NCBI GenBank assembly: GCA_046758005.1 | Contig: JBHHZJ010000006.1 | Location: 1 to 64,000 of the forward strand | Origin: JBHHZJ01 sp046758005 | GTDB taxonomy: Bacteria; Pseudomonadota; Alphaproteobacteria; Kiloniellales; J153 | Direction of reading: 5' to 3' | Length of the DNA: 64,000 nt | Part shown: positions 9,265 through 18,124 of the stretch, in pieces | How the letters are laid out: the number at the start of each line of letters is the position of its first letter | Position numbering within the stretch: position 1 is the first letter of the stretch | The notes under the pieces: generated by a model | What the model saw: the letters and a program-made list of their open reading frames with translations, nothing else | The model's database searches: none | Told to the model about the DNA's origin: nothing | Position numbers and translations under genes: made by a program

Positions 9265-9288
9265 CCGACCGGCAAGGAGTCGTCCGCC

Positions 9289-9957
9289 ATGGAAATCAAC
9301 GGCGTGGCCTTCAAGGAACCGACCACCGGCGGGTCCAACGCCGGGCAGTCGCTCGCCGGCACGTTCGACACGTTCCTCACGCTGCTGACGGCCCAGCTGC
9401 AGAACCAGGACCCGCTCGATCCGCTCGACAGCAATCAGTTCACCGAGCAGCTCGTGCAGTTCGCCGGGGTCGAGCAGTCGATCACCACCAACAAAAAGCT
9501 GGACCAGCTGGTCCAACTCCAGACGAGCAACCAGTTGAACGGCGCAGTCTCCTACATCGGCCGCACGGTCGAGGTGGTCAGCGACCAGCTCCTGCTCGAC
9601 GACGGGGCCGCCACGATCAGCTACGGCCTGGACGGCAACGCCGCGCAGACGATCGTCAACATCGTCGACGAGACCGGGCGCATGGTCCGCACCGTCAACG
9701 GCGAGACCGCGGCCGGGCGCCACGAGTTCAAATGGGACGGCCGGGGGTCGAACGGCGCCCAGCTTCCCGACGGCGTCTACAACTTCACCGTGACGGCCGT
9801 GGATTCGAACGACAAGACCATCGACGCGGTGACCGCGTCCATCGGCCGCGTGACCGGGGTCGAGATAGTGGACGGCGTCGTGACGCTCAACATCGGCGCG
9901 CTGGGGGTGCCGTTCGATTCGATCTTCGCCGTCCGCGAGGACCAACCGCAGACTTAA
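9289..9957 (+). CDS. flgD: Flagellar hook assembly protein FlgD
   Basis: Hook-capping scaffold of 222 residues. The N-terminus carries the FlgD signature (FDTFLTLLTAQLQNQDPLDP, SNQFTEQLVQFAGVEQS). The C-terminal part has the FlgD Ig/tudor-like beta fold with GRHEFKWDGRGSNGAQLPDG. AAGGAG lies 9 bases before the ATG. It sits between fliK and flgE. Confidence 0.95.
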   Translation: MEINGVAFKEPTTGGSNAGQSLAGTFDTFLTLLTAQLQNQDPLDPLDSNQFTEQLVQFAGVEQSITTNKKLDQLVQLQTSNQLNGAVSYIGRTVEVVSDQLLLDDGAATISYGLDGNAAQTIVNIVDETGRMVRTVNGETAAGRHEFKWDGRGSNGAQLPDGVYNFTVTAVDSNDKTIDAVTASIGRVTGVEIVDGVVTLNIGALGVPFDSIFAVREDQPQT

Positions 9958-10039
9958 ATTCGGCACCGACGATCGATCACATGACGGACCATCGCAGCCG
10001 GGGCAGGACGCCCCCGCCAGGTAAGGAGGAGATTTCAGG

Positions 10040-12601
10040 ATGAGCATCTTTGGTGCGATGTTTTCCGGTGTCACCGGGCTGGACGCGCAGAGCCAGGCGC
10101 TGGGCATGATCGCGGACAACATCTCCAACGTGAACACGGTCGGATACAAGGCGACCACGACCCGCTTCTCCACGCTGGTGACCGAGTCGGCCTCGCGAAC
10201 GCGGTTCACCCCGGGCGGCGTCCAGTCCCTGCCCGCCCAAGGCATCGACAGGCAGGGCCTGCTGCAGTCCTCCACGTCGCGGACGGACGTGGCCATCGCC
10301 GGGCGCGGTTTCTTCGTCGTGAACGAGTCGGCCAAGCCGGGCGTCGGCAACGAGTTCCTCTTCACCCGGGCCGGGTCGTTCAATCCGGACGAGAACGGCA
10401 ATCTGATCAACACGGCGGGCTACTTCCTGCAGGGATGGCCGCTGACCAACGGCACGACGCTGCCGACCAACACCAGCGTTCTGACCAGCGTGCAGACCGT
10501 GAACGTGTCGAACCTGGCCGGCACCGCGAGCCCGACGACGAGCGTCGACCTGGCGCTCAACCTGCCCTCGACCGCGGCCGCGGCGACCGGCGGCGGCCAG
10601 ATCAACACCAAGATCTCGGCCTCCACCCTGGCCGGCATCACGGACATCGACTACAAGGCGTTCGGCACGCTCGGGCAGGTCGCAAAGCTCACCTACGACT
10701 CGGTGCTGAAGCGGATCACCCTCGACATCGGCGGCCAGACCGGGGTCTTCGACGTGAGCGCGCAGACCGCCACGACCTACACGAGCACCGGCACGCTCGC
10801 GGGCATGGAGATCACGCTGGACACGAATTTCAATTACAACACCAGCGTCACGACGCAAACGAACACGATCACCGAGACCAACCGCACCGGCACCGACACC
10901 GCCGATTTCACACAGGCGACCAACCTGAACGGCATCCAGACCATGTCGTTCAACAGCGTGGTTTCCAACAACGACATCATCACCGTCGATTTCGACAGCG
11001 TGAGCGGCACGCTCACGGTCAGGGACCAGACCACGGGCGACACGGGATCGGTGATTATCGGCACCACCGGCGGCAACGGCGTGAAGGACTTCACATTGAC
11101 CGGCGGCACCCTGGCCGGCACGGTCGTGACGATCGACACCAACGTCTTCAACTTCACCACGTCGTTCAACAACACGATCAACGCCTCCACCGGCGTGCGG
11201 AGCGGAGCGAGCACCGACACCAACGGCGTCACCATCAGCAGCTTCGCGATCGGGAGCCTCGACGCGGCCGCCCTGCGCAAGGTCGATACCGGCATCAAGG
11301 CCTTCACGCTGACCATCACGGAGGCCGCCGGCGCCGACGGAATCGCGATCAGCAACAACACCGGCTCCGTGTTTACGACCGCCACCATCACCGCGGGCGA
11401 CGTTAGCGCCGGCGCCACGACCATGACCATCAACGTCAGTGACGGCACCGACTCCTTCGACGTGACGTTCAACACCAGCGGCGCGGTTTCCGCCGGCAAC
11501 ACGCTGGTCGTCGACGTGACGTTGAACGAAATTCTCAACAAGGTCGCGGCCGAGAACGACAACTTGGTGGTCGCCGCGACCACCCCGACGATCAGCAGTT
11601 TCGACGCCAACGACCTGGCGGCGATCGACAAGACGGCAATTACGTTCAACGTCGATGCGAAAGGCCGTGTCGTCATGGAGAGCGGCCCGACGGGGTTCTC
11701 CGTCAACCAGTCCCAGAGCGACAGTTTCGCGACCGCCGGCAACCGGAACATCGTGCTCACCGACGGAACGAACACCTTTACGGTCACGCTCAACGTGACC
11801 ACGCCGATCACGGCCGGCAGCGCCGATGTCGCGGTCGACCTGCTCGAGCTGACGAACAGTGTCGGGCTCGGCAGCCCCATCGCCGGCGGGCAGTTCTCGT
11901 CCACGGTCCAGATCTTCGATTCGCTGGGCAACGCCCACGACCTGGAGATCCAGTACCTGAAGGAGGCCACCAACCAGTGGACCATCACGGTCCTGGACCC
12001 GGTCCTGGCTTCGACCGGGGCCAAGAGCGGCACGGTGGTCAACGCCACCCGGAGCATCGTCTTCAACGGCGACGGCACGCCGCAGACGATCACCTTCCCC
12101 GACGTCCGGATCACGGGCTGGACCACCGGGGCAATCGACAGCACGGTCGCCATCAAGCTCGGCACGACCAGCAAAGCCGACGGGGTGACGCAGTTCGCCG
12201 GCGAGTTCTCGATCAGCTCGATCGACCAGGACGGCGTGCGCTTCGGCGGTTTCGTCGGGGTGAACATCAGCGAGACCGGCGTCGTCACCGCCGTGTTCGA
12301 CAACGGCGAGCAGTTGGCGATCTACAAGCTGCCGGTCGCCATCTTCGCCAACCCGAACGGCCTTGAGACGGTGAGCGGAAACGCCTTCCGGCAGACCGAC
12401 ACCTCCGGCGATATCCTGCTCCAGCAGGCCAACAGCGGCGGCGCGGGCACGGTGGCCTCCTCGGCCCTGGAGTCCTCGACCGTCGACCTGGCCGAGGAGT
12501 TCACCAAGATGATCACGACCCAGCGGGCCTATTCGGCCAGCGCCCGGATCATCACCACGGCAGACGAAATGCTCGAAGAGCTGATCCGCATCCGCCGATA
12601 G
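10040..12601 (+). CDS. flgE: Flagellar hook protein FlgE, enlarged
   Basis: Main hook subunit. The N-terminus (GLDAQSQALGMIADNISNVN, TVGYKAT) and C-terminus (EEFTKMITTQRAYSASARI, ADEMLEELIRI) are the conserved rod/hook signatures. The FlgE core seen near residues 615-640 (FSSTVQIFDSLGNAHDLEIQ) is normally reached by ~residue 200; here ~350 residues of Thr/Gly/Asn-rich beta sequence are inserted. At 853 residues it is about twice the E. coli protein. Inserted segments such as GMEITLDTNFNYNT resemble repeats in FliD and flagellin. AAGGAGGAG gives a strong ribosome site. Confidence 0.94.
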   Translation: MSIFGAMFSGVTGLDAQSQALGMIADNISNVNTVGYKATTTRFSTLVTESASRTRFTPGGVQSLPAQGIDRQGLLQSSTSRTDVAIAGRGFFVVNESAKPGVGNEFLFTRAGSFNPDENGNLINTAGYFLQGWPLTNGTTLPTNTSVLTSVQTVNVSNLAGTASPTTSVDLALNLPSTAAAATGGGQINTKISASTLAGITDIDYKAFGTLGQVAKLTYDSVLKRITLDIGGQTGVFDVSAQTATTYTSTGTLAGMEITLDTNFNYNTSVTTQTNTITETNRTGTDTADFTQATNLNGIQTMSFNSVVSNNDIITVDFDSVSGTLTVRDQTTGDTGSVIIGTTGGNGVKDFTLTGGTLAGTVVTIDTNVFNFTTSFNNTINASTGVRSGASTDTNGVTISSFAIGSLDAAALRKVDTGIKAFTLTITEAAGADGIAISNNTGSVFTTATITAGDVSAGATTMTINVSDGTDSFDVTFNTSGAVSAGNTLVVDVTLNEILNKVAAENDNLVVAATTPTISSFDANDLAAIDKTAITFNVDAKGRVVMESGPTGFSVNQSQSDSFATAGNRNIVLTDGTNTFTVTLNVTTPITAGSADVAVDLLELTNSVGLGSPIAGGQFSSTVQIFDSLGNAHDLEIQYLKEATNQWTITVLDPVLASTGAKSGTVVNATRSIVFNGDGTPQTITFPDVRITGWTTGAIDSTVAIKLGTTSKADGVTQFAGEFSISSIDQDGVRFGGFVGVNISETGVVTAVFDNGEQLAIYKLPVAIFANPNGLETVSGNAFRQTDTSGDILLQQANSGGAGTVASSALESSTVDLAEEFTKMITTQRAYSASARIITTADEMLEELIRIRR

Positions 12602-12621
12602 GCGCGCTGCGCGGCGATAAG

Positions 12622-12667
12622 GCGGCCGGTCCGTGATAGGCGAACGTTCCTAATCCGGACCGGCCGC
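12622..12667 (+). terminator. Inverted repeat after flgE
   Basis: GCGGCCGGTCCG at 12622-12633 is the exact reverse complement of 12656-12667, with a 22-base loop. A second GC-rich stem follows near 12670-12692. There is no T-tract, so a terminator or mRNA-stabilising role is only probable. Confidence 0.45.
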
Positions 12668-12734
12668 AGGCCGCGGAAAAGCGGCCGCGGCAGGCGCGTC
12701 CCCGTTTTACGCAATATTAGCTTAATCCTTGGAA

Positions 12735-12749
12735 TTAATCGTTTTTCAA
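12735..12749 (+). promoter_or_regulatory. Near-consensus CtrA box before sciP
   Basis: TTAA-N7-TCAA followed by C, seven of eight positions of the CtrA site TTAA-N7-TTAA. It lies in an AT-rich island about 60 bases before sciP. Assignment rests on pattern plus the presence of ctrA in the same region. Confidence 0.45.
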
Positions 12750-12806
12750 CAGCGGGGCGATAGGCTCTGCGAAGTCGCTGCGAGCGTGATTAATGGAGTG
12801 GAGTCG

Positions 12807-13139
12807 ATGGAGTCGGACCGTCCAGGTAGGCGCAAGAACGTCATTGGACCGGCAGGACAGCCGCTGACCATCGACGACCTGCCACCGCCGGAGACGAAGC
12901 GCTGGGTCATCCGACGCAAGGCCGAGGTCGTGGCTGGGGTCCGCAACGGCCTGATCAGCCTGGAGGAGGCCTGCAACCGCTATAAGCTCTCGGTGGAGGA
13001 GTTCCTCTCCTGGCAGCGGCTGATCGACGAGCACGGCGTGCGCGGCCTGCGCAGCACGCGCCTGCAGCAGTACCGCAGGTCCGCCAACGGCGACGCGGCA
13101 CCGCAGCGCAACGACCTGAAGCCCAAACCCTCGTCCTGA
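12807..13139 (+). CDS. sciP: CtrA inhibitor SciP (DUF1153)
   Basis: A 110-residue helix-turn-helix protein; in Caulobacter SciP binds CtrA and blocks its transcription activation in swarmer cells. The sequence carries the family core: NVIGPAGQPLTIDDLPPP, KRWVIRRKAEVVAGVRNGLI, SLEEACNRYKLSVEEFLSWQ, GVRGLRSTRLQQYR. The ATG at 12807 matches the usual family start better than the upstream in-frame codon at 12729. The position between flgE and the fliF operon fits control of CtrA-dependent flagellar promoters. Confidence 0.92.
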   Translation: MESDRPGRRKNVIGPAGQPLTIDDLPPPETKRWVIRRKAEVVAGVRNGLISLEEACNRYKLSVEEFLSWQRLIDEHGVRGLRSTRLQQYRRSANGDAAPQRNDLKPKPSS

Positions 13140-13291
13140 CCCGCCCAAGGCCCCCGACCCGCCGGCCGACCGGTCGCCCCCGCTCCACGGCGCCGGCGCC
13201 CGGGACGCGCCGATGGGCCGACATGCCGTCGCGCCGGGGGCGTCACGGCCGGGTCCCGGGCCCGTGAGGGGGCAATTTTTTCCTGCCCGCT

Positions 13292-13306
13292 AGGCAAAAT
13301 TTGCCT
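13292..13306 (+). repeat. Palindrome AGGCAAA-A-TTTGCCT
   Basis: Perfect 15-base palindrome with 7-base arms in the 309-base sciP-fliF gap. The GG-to-GC distance is two bases too short for a sigma-54 promoter. It may be an operator or the base of a small hairpin in the fliF leader. Apart from this, the CtrA-like box and the long hairpin, nothing else was recognised between 13140 and 13448. Confidence 0.4.
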
Positions 13307-13309
13307 TCA

Positions 13310-13324
13310 TTAACTGCAACTTTA
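13310..13324 (+). promoter_or_regulatory. Near-consensus CtrA box before fliF
   Basis: TTAA-N7-TTTA, seven of eight consensus positions, 125 bases before fliF in an AT-rich stretch. In Caulobacter the fliF operon promoter is directly CtrA-controlled, which supports this reading. Confidence 0.45.
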
Positions 13325-13352
13325 CCGCCCTGTTTTACCTTGATGCCCGAGG

Positions 13353-13383
13353 ACACGGGAGGCGCCCCGCGCGCCTCCCGTGT
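13353..13383 (+). other. Perfect 13-bp hairpin in the fliF leader
   Basis: ACACGGGAGGCGC at 13353-13365 pairs exactly with 13371-13383 across a 5-base loop. No T-run follows. It stands 65 bases before the fliF start, so it probably lies in the 5' leader and could affect mRNA stability or read-through from sciP. Confidence 0.6.
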
Positions 13384-13448
13384 TCTGGAACCAGGGCTCC
13401 TGACGGGGCGGTGCGATCCAGGACGGAAGCTTTCCAGGACGGTCGATT

Positions 13449-15104
13449 TTGAACAGCATCGCCGACACGTTGCGGAACTTGGGTCCGGCCCGCCTCGGCC
13501 TCATGGGCGCCGTTGCGGCGGGGATCATCGCCTTTTTCATCTACCTGACGAGCCAGCTGACCACGCCGGACCTGGCGTTGCTCTACGCCGACCTCGATCC
13601 ACAGGACAGCGGGCAGATCGTCAGCCGGCTGGAGCAGATGGAGGTCAGATACCGCCTGGGCAGCGACGGCACCCAAATCTTCGTCCCCAGCGACCAGGTC
13701 GCGCGCCTGCGCGTGGCCATGGCCGAGGACGGACTGCCGAGCGGCGGCTCGATCGGCTACGAGATCTTCGACCGCTCCGAGGGCCTGGGCACGACCAACT
13801 TCGTCCAGAATATCAACCACGTGCGCGCCCTCGAAGGCGAGTTGGCGCGCACCATCCGCTCGATCGGCTCGATCCGGCAGGCGCGCGTCCACCTGGTCCT
13901 GCCGCGGCGCGAGCTGTTCACGCGCGACCGCCAGGAGCCGACCGCGTCCATCGTGCTCGCCTTGACGGGCAAGCAGCGGCTGGACCGGCCGCGAGTCCTG
14001 GCGATCCAACACCTGGTCGCCGCCGCGGTGCCGGGCCTCAAGCCGAACATGATCTCGATCATCGACAGCAACGGCACGCTGCTCGCGCGCGGCACCTCGG
14101 ACGAGGACCTGCAAGGTACGGCAACGACCGCCGAGGAGATGCGCATCGCCTACGAAACGCGAATGGTGCGGACCATCGAGGAGCTGATCGAGCGCTCGGT
14201 CGGACCCGGCAACGTGCGCGCCCAGGTCTCCGCCGAGATGGATTTCGACCGGGTGACCGAGAACGCGGAAATTTTCGATCCGGACGGCCAGGTCGTGCGC
14301 TCGACCCAGATCATCGAGGAGGAGTCGGGCTCCCTCGACGGCAATGGCCCGCCGCCGGTGACCATCGGCGGAAACCTGCCCGAAGCCGCATTGCCCGCGG
14401 CTGAACCCAACGGCAGCCAAACCAACGCGACGCGCAACGAGGAGACGACGAACTACGAGATCTCGCGCACGGTCAAGACCCACGTGCGCGAGACCGGCAC
14501 CGTGCGCCGCCTCTCGGTCGCCGTGCTGGTCAACGGCACGACGACGCAGACGAGCGACGGCAAAACGGCCTACCAGCCACGCAACCCGCAGGAAATGGAG
14601 CAGCTCGCCGCCCTCGTCCGCTCCGCGGTCGGCTTTGACGAGGCGCGTGGCGACGTGCTGGAGATCGTCAACCTGCAGTTCGCGGACCTGGGTCAGGACC
14701 TGAACGAGGCGGGGTCGGGCTCGTTGTTCGGGCTCGACCAGGCGCAGCTCATGCGGATCGCCGAGGTGCTGGTGCTCGGCGTGGTCGCGGTCCTCGTGCT
14801 CCTGCTCGTGGTCCGGCCGCTGGTCGGGCGTGTGATCGAAGGCGGGGCGGAGGACGGCACCGGCAGGCTGACCGACCAGAGCACCACGCAGGCCGCGCTC
14901 GCCGGCCCGGACCAGCAAGATGAGGGCGCCGGCGGCCTGACGAATTTGGAGGTGGTGGCGGACGAGATCGAGCAGATGATCGACCTCAACAAGGTCGAAG
15001 GCCGGGTGCGGGCGTCCTCGGTCAAGAAAATCGGCGAGATCGTGGACAAGCACCCGGAAGAGGCCGTCGCGATCATACGCAATTGGCTTTACCAGGAAAG
15101 CTAA
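13449..15104 (+). CDS. fliF: Flagellar MS-ring protein FliF
   Basis: Inner-membrane ring protein of 551 residues. First transmembrane segment at ~residues 18-36, two ring-building motifs in the periplasmic part (ALLYADLDPQDSGQIVSRLE; GTTNFVQNINHVRALEGELA; ARVHLVLPRRELF), second transmembrane segment near 438-458 (VLVLGVVAVLVLLLVVRPL), and a cytoplasmic FliG-binding tail (VRASSVKKIGEIVDKHPEEA). The start is TTG at 13449. First gene of a run fliF-fliG-fliH-fliN-motA-flbD. Confidence 0.95.
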   Translation: MNSIADTLRNLGPARLGLMGAVAAGIIAFFIYLTSQLTTPDLALLYADLDPQDSGQIVSRLEQMEVRYRLGSDGTQIFVPSDQVARLRVAMAEDGLPSGGSIGYEIFDRSEGLGTTNFVQNINHVRALEGELARTIRSIGSIRQARVHLVLPRRELFTRDRQEPTASIVLALTGKQRLDRPRVLAIQHLVAAAVPGLKPNMISIIDSNGTLLARGTSDEDLQGTATTAEEMRIAYETRMVRTIEELIERSVGPGNVRAQVSAEMDFDRVTENAEIFDPDGQVVRSTQIIEEESGSLDGNGPPPVTIGGNLPEAALPAAEPNGSQTNATRNEETTNYEISRTVKTHVRETGTVRRLSVAVLVNGTTTQTSDGKTAYQPRNPQEMEQLAALVRSAVGFDEARGDVLEIVNLQFADLGQDLNEAGSGSLFGLDQAQLMRIAEVLVLGVVAVLVLLLVVRPLVGRVIEGGAEDGTGRLTDQSTTQAALAGPDQQDEGAGGLTNLEVVADEIEQMIDLNKVEGRVRASSVKKIGEIVDKHPEEAVAIIRNWLYQES

Positions 15105-15116
15105 GGGACGCCGAAG

Positions 15117-16133
15117 ATGCGCCTGCGCGATGACTACCGCACGATGCGCGGCCCGGAGAAGGCCGCGCTTCTGCTGATGTCGGTCGGCGAGGACAACGCC
15201 TCGCGCCTCTTTGCCCTGATGGACGACGACGAGATCAAGGAGCTGTCGCAGGCCATGGCCAATCTGGGCACGGTGAGCTCCCAGATGGTGGAGCGGCTGT
15301 TGGTCGAGTTCGCCGACCAGATCTCCTCGACCGGCTCCCTTGTCGGCAACTTCGACAACACCGAGCGCCTGCTCTCGAAGGTCCTCGAGAAGGACCGGGT
15401 CAGCGTGATCATGGACGAGATCCGCGGCCCGGCCGGCCGGACCATGTGGGAGAAGCTGACCAACGTCAACGAGATGGTGCTCGCCAATTATCTCAAGAAC
15501 GAGTACCCGCAGACGGTCGCCGTCGTCCTCTCCAAGATCAAGCCGGAACACGCCGCCAAGGTGCTCGCGCTCCTGCCCGAGCCCTTCGCGATGGAGGTCA
15601 TCATGCGCATGCTGCGCATGGAGTCGGTGCAGAAGGAGGTGCTCGACGACGTGGAGCGCACGCTGCGCAACGAGTTCATGTCGAACCTGGCGCGCACCAA
15701 CCGCCGCGACGCCCACGAGCTGATGGCCGACATCTTCAACTTCCTGGACCGGAGCATGGAGACCCGGTACCTGACCGCGCTGGAGGAGCGCAACCGGGAC
15801 TCGGCCGAACGCATCAAGGCGTTGATGTTCACCTTCGAGGATCTGAGCAAGCTCGATCCGGGCGGAGTCCAGACGCTGTTGCGCAACGCCGAGAAGGACA
15901 AGGTGGCCCTGGCGCTGAAAGGGGCCTCGGAGGATCTGCGGGACCTGTTCTTCTCCAACATGTCGGAACGGGCCGCGAAGATCATGCGCGAGGACATGCA
16001 GGCCATGGGGCCGGTCCGCCTGCGCGACGTCGACGAGGCCCAGATGTACATCGTCCAGCTGGCCAAGGACCTCGCCGCCAACGGCGAAATCATCATCGCC
16101 GACAGCAAGGGCGAAGACGAGCTGGTCTATTAG
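15117..16133 (+). CDS. fliG: Flagellar motor switch protein FliG
   Basis: Rotor protein of 338 residues that converts stator ion flow into torque and binds FliF and FliM/FliN. It shows the N-terminal GPEKAALLLMSVGED, the middle-domain EHAAKVLALLPEPFAMEVI, and the C-terminal torque helix with VALALKGASEDLRDLFFSN and MSERAAKIMREDM. It begins 12 bases after fliF. Confidence 0.96.
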   Translation: MRLRDDYRTMRGPEKAALLLMSVGEDNASRLFALMDDDEIKELSQAMANLGTVSSQMVERLLVEFADQISSTGSLVGNFDNTERLLSKVLEKDRVSVIMDEIRGPAGRTMWEKLTNVNEMVLANYLKNEYPQTVAVVLSKIKPEHAAKVLALLPEPFAMEVIMRMLRMESVQKEVLDDVERTLRNEFMSNLARTNRRDAHELMADIFNFLDRSMETRYLTALEERNRDSAERIKALMFTFEDLSKLDPGGVQTLLRNAEKDKVALALKGASEDLRDLFFSNMSERAAKIMREDMQAMGPVRLRDVDEAQMYIVQLAKDLAANGEIIIADSKGEDELVY

Positions 16134-16150
16134 GACGAGGCTGAGATCGC

Positions 16151-16834
16151 ATGAGCGCGCCCAAGAAGTTTCTTTTCGACACTTCGTTCGAGCCGCCGCG
16201 GGACGAGGCCGAGGCGGCGCGGGCGCAAGGCAAGCCGGTGGCGAAGTACTTCGACGAGGACCTCGAACAGGCCCGCGAGGAGGGCTTCGCGGCGGGCAAG
16301 GAGGCCGGCGAGCGCGAGGCCATGGGCGGCATCGAGCAGGCCATCGCCCGGACGCTCGACGCCATTGCGCAGCAGTTGCCGGCGCTGTCCCGAGCCCAAG
16401 CCGAGGCGGAGGAACGCCAAAGCCGCGAAGCGGTTGCGGTGGCGACCACGCTGGTGCGCAAGCTGTTCCCCAAGATGGCCCGGCAGCAGGGGTTCGCCGA
16501 GATCGAATCGCTCGTCGTCGAGTGCCTGGAGCGCCTCCGCGAGGAGCCACGCATCGTCATCCGCGTCGCCGACGCCCTGCTCGACCCGGTTAACGAGCGG
16601 GTATCCGCCCTGGCCGGCCAGGTCGGATTCGAGGGCAGGATCGTGTTTCTCTCCCAGGATGAACTGAACCCTGGCGACGTGCGCGTCGAATGGGCCGACG
16701 GCGGCGCCGAGCGGGACAGCCACCGGCTTTGGCGCGAGGCCGACGGCGTCATCGAGCGGTTCCTCGGAGTGGCGCCCGAGGCCCCGGCGCCCGATCAGCC
16801 CATGGCACACAAGAGCGCCCTCGCATCCGCATAG
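16151..16834 (+). CDS. fliH: Flagellar export ATPase regulator FliH
   Basis: A 227-residue peripheral stalk protein that links FliI to the switch complex. The first 90 residues are charged and Ala/Glu-rich (DLEQAREEGFAAGKEAGERE is the FliH/YscL helix), followed by a domain with RKLFPKMARQQGFAEIESLV and RIVIRVADALLDPVNERV. Its position between fliG and fliN is the common order. Its partners FliI and FliJ are encoded about 9 kb downstream on the other strand. Confidence 0.87.
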   Translation: MSAPKKFLFDTSFEPPRDEAEAARAQGKPVAKYFDEDLEQAREEGFAAGKEAGEREAMGGIEQAIARTLDAIAQQLPALSRAQAEAEERQSREAVAVATTLVRKLFPKMARQQGFAEIESLVVECLERLREEPRIVIRVADALLDPVNERVSALAGQVGFEGRIVFLSQDELNPGDVRVEWADGGAERDSHRLWREADGVIERFLGVAPEAPAPDQPMAHKSALASA

Positions 16835-16861
16835 GCCCTCATTCCCACAGGAGACGCCATC

Positions 16862-17227
16862 ATGGCCGAAGAGCAAGACCTGGAACTGACCGACCTGGAA
16901 AACGAAACCCCGGAGCCGGAGCAAGCCGCGCCGGAACCGGAGCCCGCCCCGCCGGCGGAGCCCTCCAAGCCGCCGACCAACGCCAGGGAGCTGGAGGCGG
17001 TCTACGACATTCCGGTGCAGGTGTCTGCCGTGCTCGGCAAGGCGAGCATGCAGGTGAGCCAGCTTCTGAAGCTGGGCCGCGGCGCGGTGGTCGAGCTGGA
17101 CCGCAAGGTCGGCGAGGCCATCGACATCTACGTCAACAACCGCCTGGTCGCGCGCGGCGAGGTCGTCGTCGTCGAGGACCGACTCGGCGTGACCATGACC
17201 GAGATCATCAAGATGGACCGCTCGTAG
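16862..17227 (+). CDS. fliN: Flagellar motor switch protein FliN
   Basis: C-ring protein of 121 residues. A Glu/Pro-rich leader of ~40 residues precedes the SpoA domain: VYDIPVQVSAVLGKASMQVS, LLKLGRGAVVELDRKVGEAI, DIYVNNRLVARGEVVVVEDR, then MTEIIKMDR. CAGGAG lies 9 bases before the ATG. Confidence 0.95.
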   Translation: MAEEQDLELTDLENETPEPEQAAPEPEPAPPAEPSKPPTNARELEAVYDIPVQVSAVLGKASMQVSQLLKLGRGAVVELDRKVGEAIDIYVNNRLVARGEVVVVEDRLGVTMTEIIKMDRS

Positions 17228-17256
17228 GGGCGAACGCGACGAGAAGGCCCCGGGGC

Positions 17257-18102
17257 ATGGCGAGCCTCACCGCAACGGAAAAGCAGGGCGCACGGCGGCG
17301 GCAAGCCGCCGCCGTGCCCAGTGGTGCGCCGACGATCGATCTTGCGACCCTGCTGGGCGTGGCGGGCGCGTTCGTGGTGATCGGTGCGGCAATGGTCTTG
17401 GGCGGTTCGCCGGGCGCGTTCGTCGACATCCCAGCCATTCTGATCGTGTTCGGCGGCACGTTCCTGGTGACCACGGCCTCGTTCACCATGGACGAAGTGA
17501 AGCGCGCCCAGAGCGTCATGCTGCGCGCGGTCGTCTATCACGCCGAATCGCCGAGCGACGCGGCGCGGCGCATGCTCCACCTGGCCAACCGCGCCAGGCA
17601 GACCGGCGCGCTGTTCCTGGAGGACAGCGTCAAGGCGATGCGGCCGAGCCGCTTCCTCAGCCAGGCCATTCAGCTCGTGGCCGATGGCATGCCCACGGAG
17701 GAGATCGAGCAGATCCTCTGGCGCGAGCGGCAGGCTACGCGCGAGCGCCATGCGCGTTCGGCCAGCGTCCTGCGCCGCGCCGCCGAGGTGGCCCCCGCCA
17801 TGGGCCTGATCGGCACGCTGATCGGCCTGGTCCAGATGCTCGGCAACCTGGAGGACCCGTCGTCCATCGGCCCCAGCATGGCGGTCGCGCTGCTCACCAC
17901 CTTCTACGGCGCGATCCTCGCCAACATGGTCTTCCACCCGCTGGCCAGCAAGCTGGAGCGGAACTCGGACGTCGAGTCCATGGTCAATCAGATTTACACG
18001 ATGGGCGCCGTCTCGATCAGCCGCCAGGAGAACCCGCGGCGGCTGGAAGTGATGATCAACACGATCCTCTCGCCCCTCCAACGGGTGAGCTACTTCGACT
18101 GA
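17257..18102 (+). CDS. motA: Flagellar stator protein MotA
   Basis: The 281-residue membrane protein has the MotA/PomA pattern: an early transmembrane pair (ATLLGVAGAFVVIGAAMVLG; PAILIVFGGTFLVTTASF), a charged cytoplasmic loop and a second pair (AEVAPAMGLIGTLIGLVQML; GPSMAVALLTTFYGAILANM) with PLASKLE after it. It lies between fliN and flbD without motB, so its MotB partner must be encoded elsewhere. The start is ATG at 17257. Confidence 0.92.
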   Translation: MASLTATEKQGARRRQAAAVPSGAPTIDLATLLGVAGAFVVIGAAMVLGGSPGAFVDIPAILIVFGGTFLVTTASFTMDEVKRAQSVMLRAVVYHAESPSDAARRMLHLANRARQTGALFLEDSVKAMRPSRFLSQAIQLVADGMPTEEIEQILWRERQATRERHARSASVLRRAAEVAPAMGLIGTLIGLVQMLGNLEDPSSIGPSMAVALLTTFYGAILANMVFHPLASKLERNSDVESMVNQIYTMGAVSISRQENPRRLEVMINTILSPLQRVSYFD

Positions 18103-18124
18103 CCCAGGTAACGGGAGAGTACGT

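Noticed and set aside
12722..12738. TTAA-N9-TTAA before sciP as a CtrA site
   Set aside because: Spacing is nine, not seven; the better candidate is 12735-12749.
13292..13306. AGGCAAAATTTGCCT as a sigma-54 promoter of fliF
   Set aside because: The GG-GC spacing is two bases short and the -24 block lacks TGGCAC.
13335..16550. 1071-codon minus-strand frame opposite fliF, fliG and fliH
   Set aside because: Antisense shadow of three clear genes; no recognised domain.
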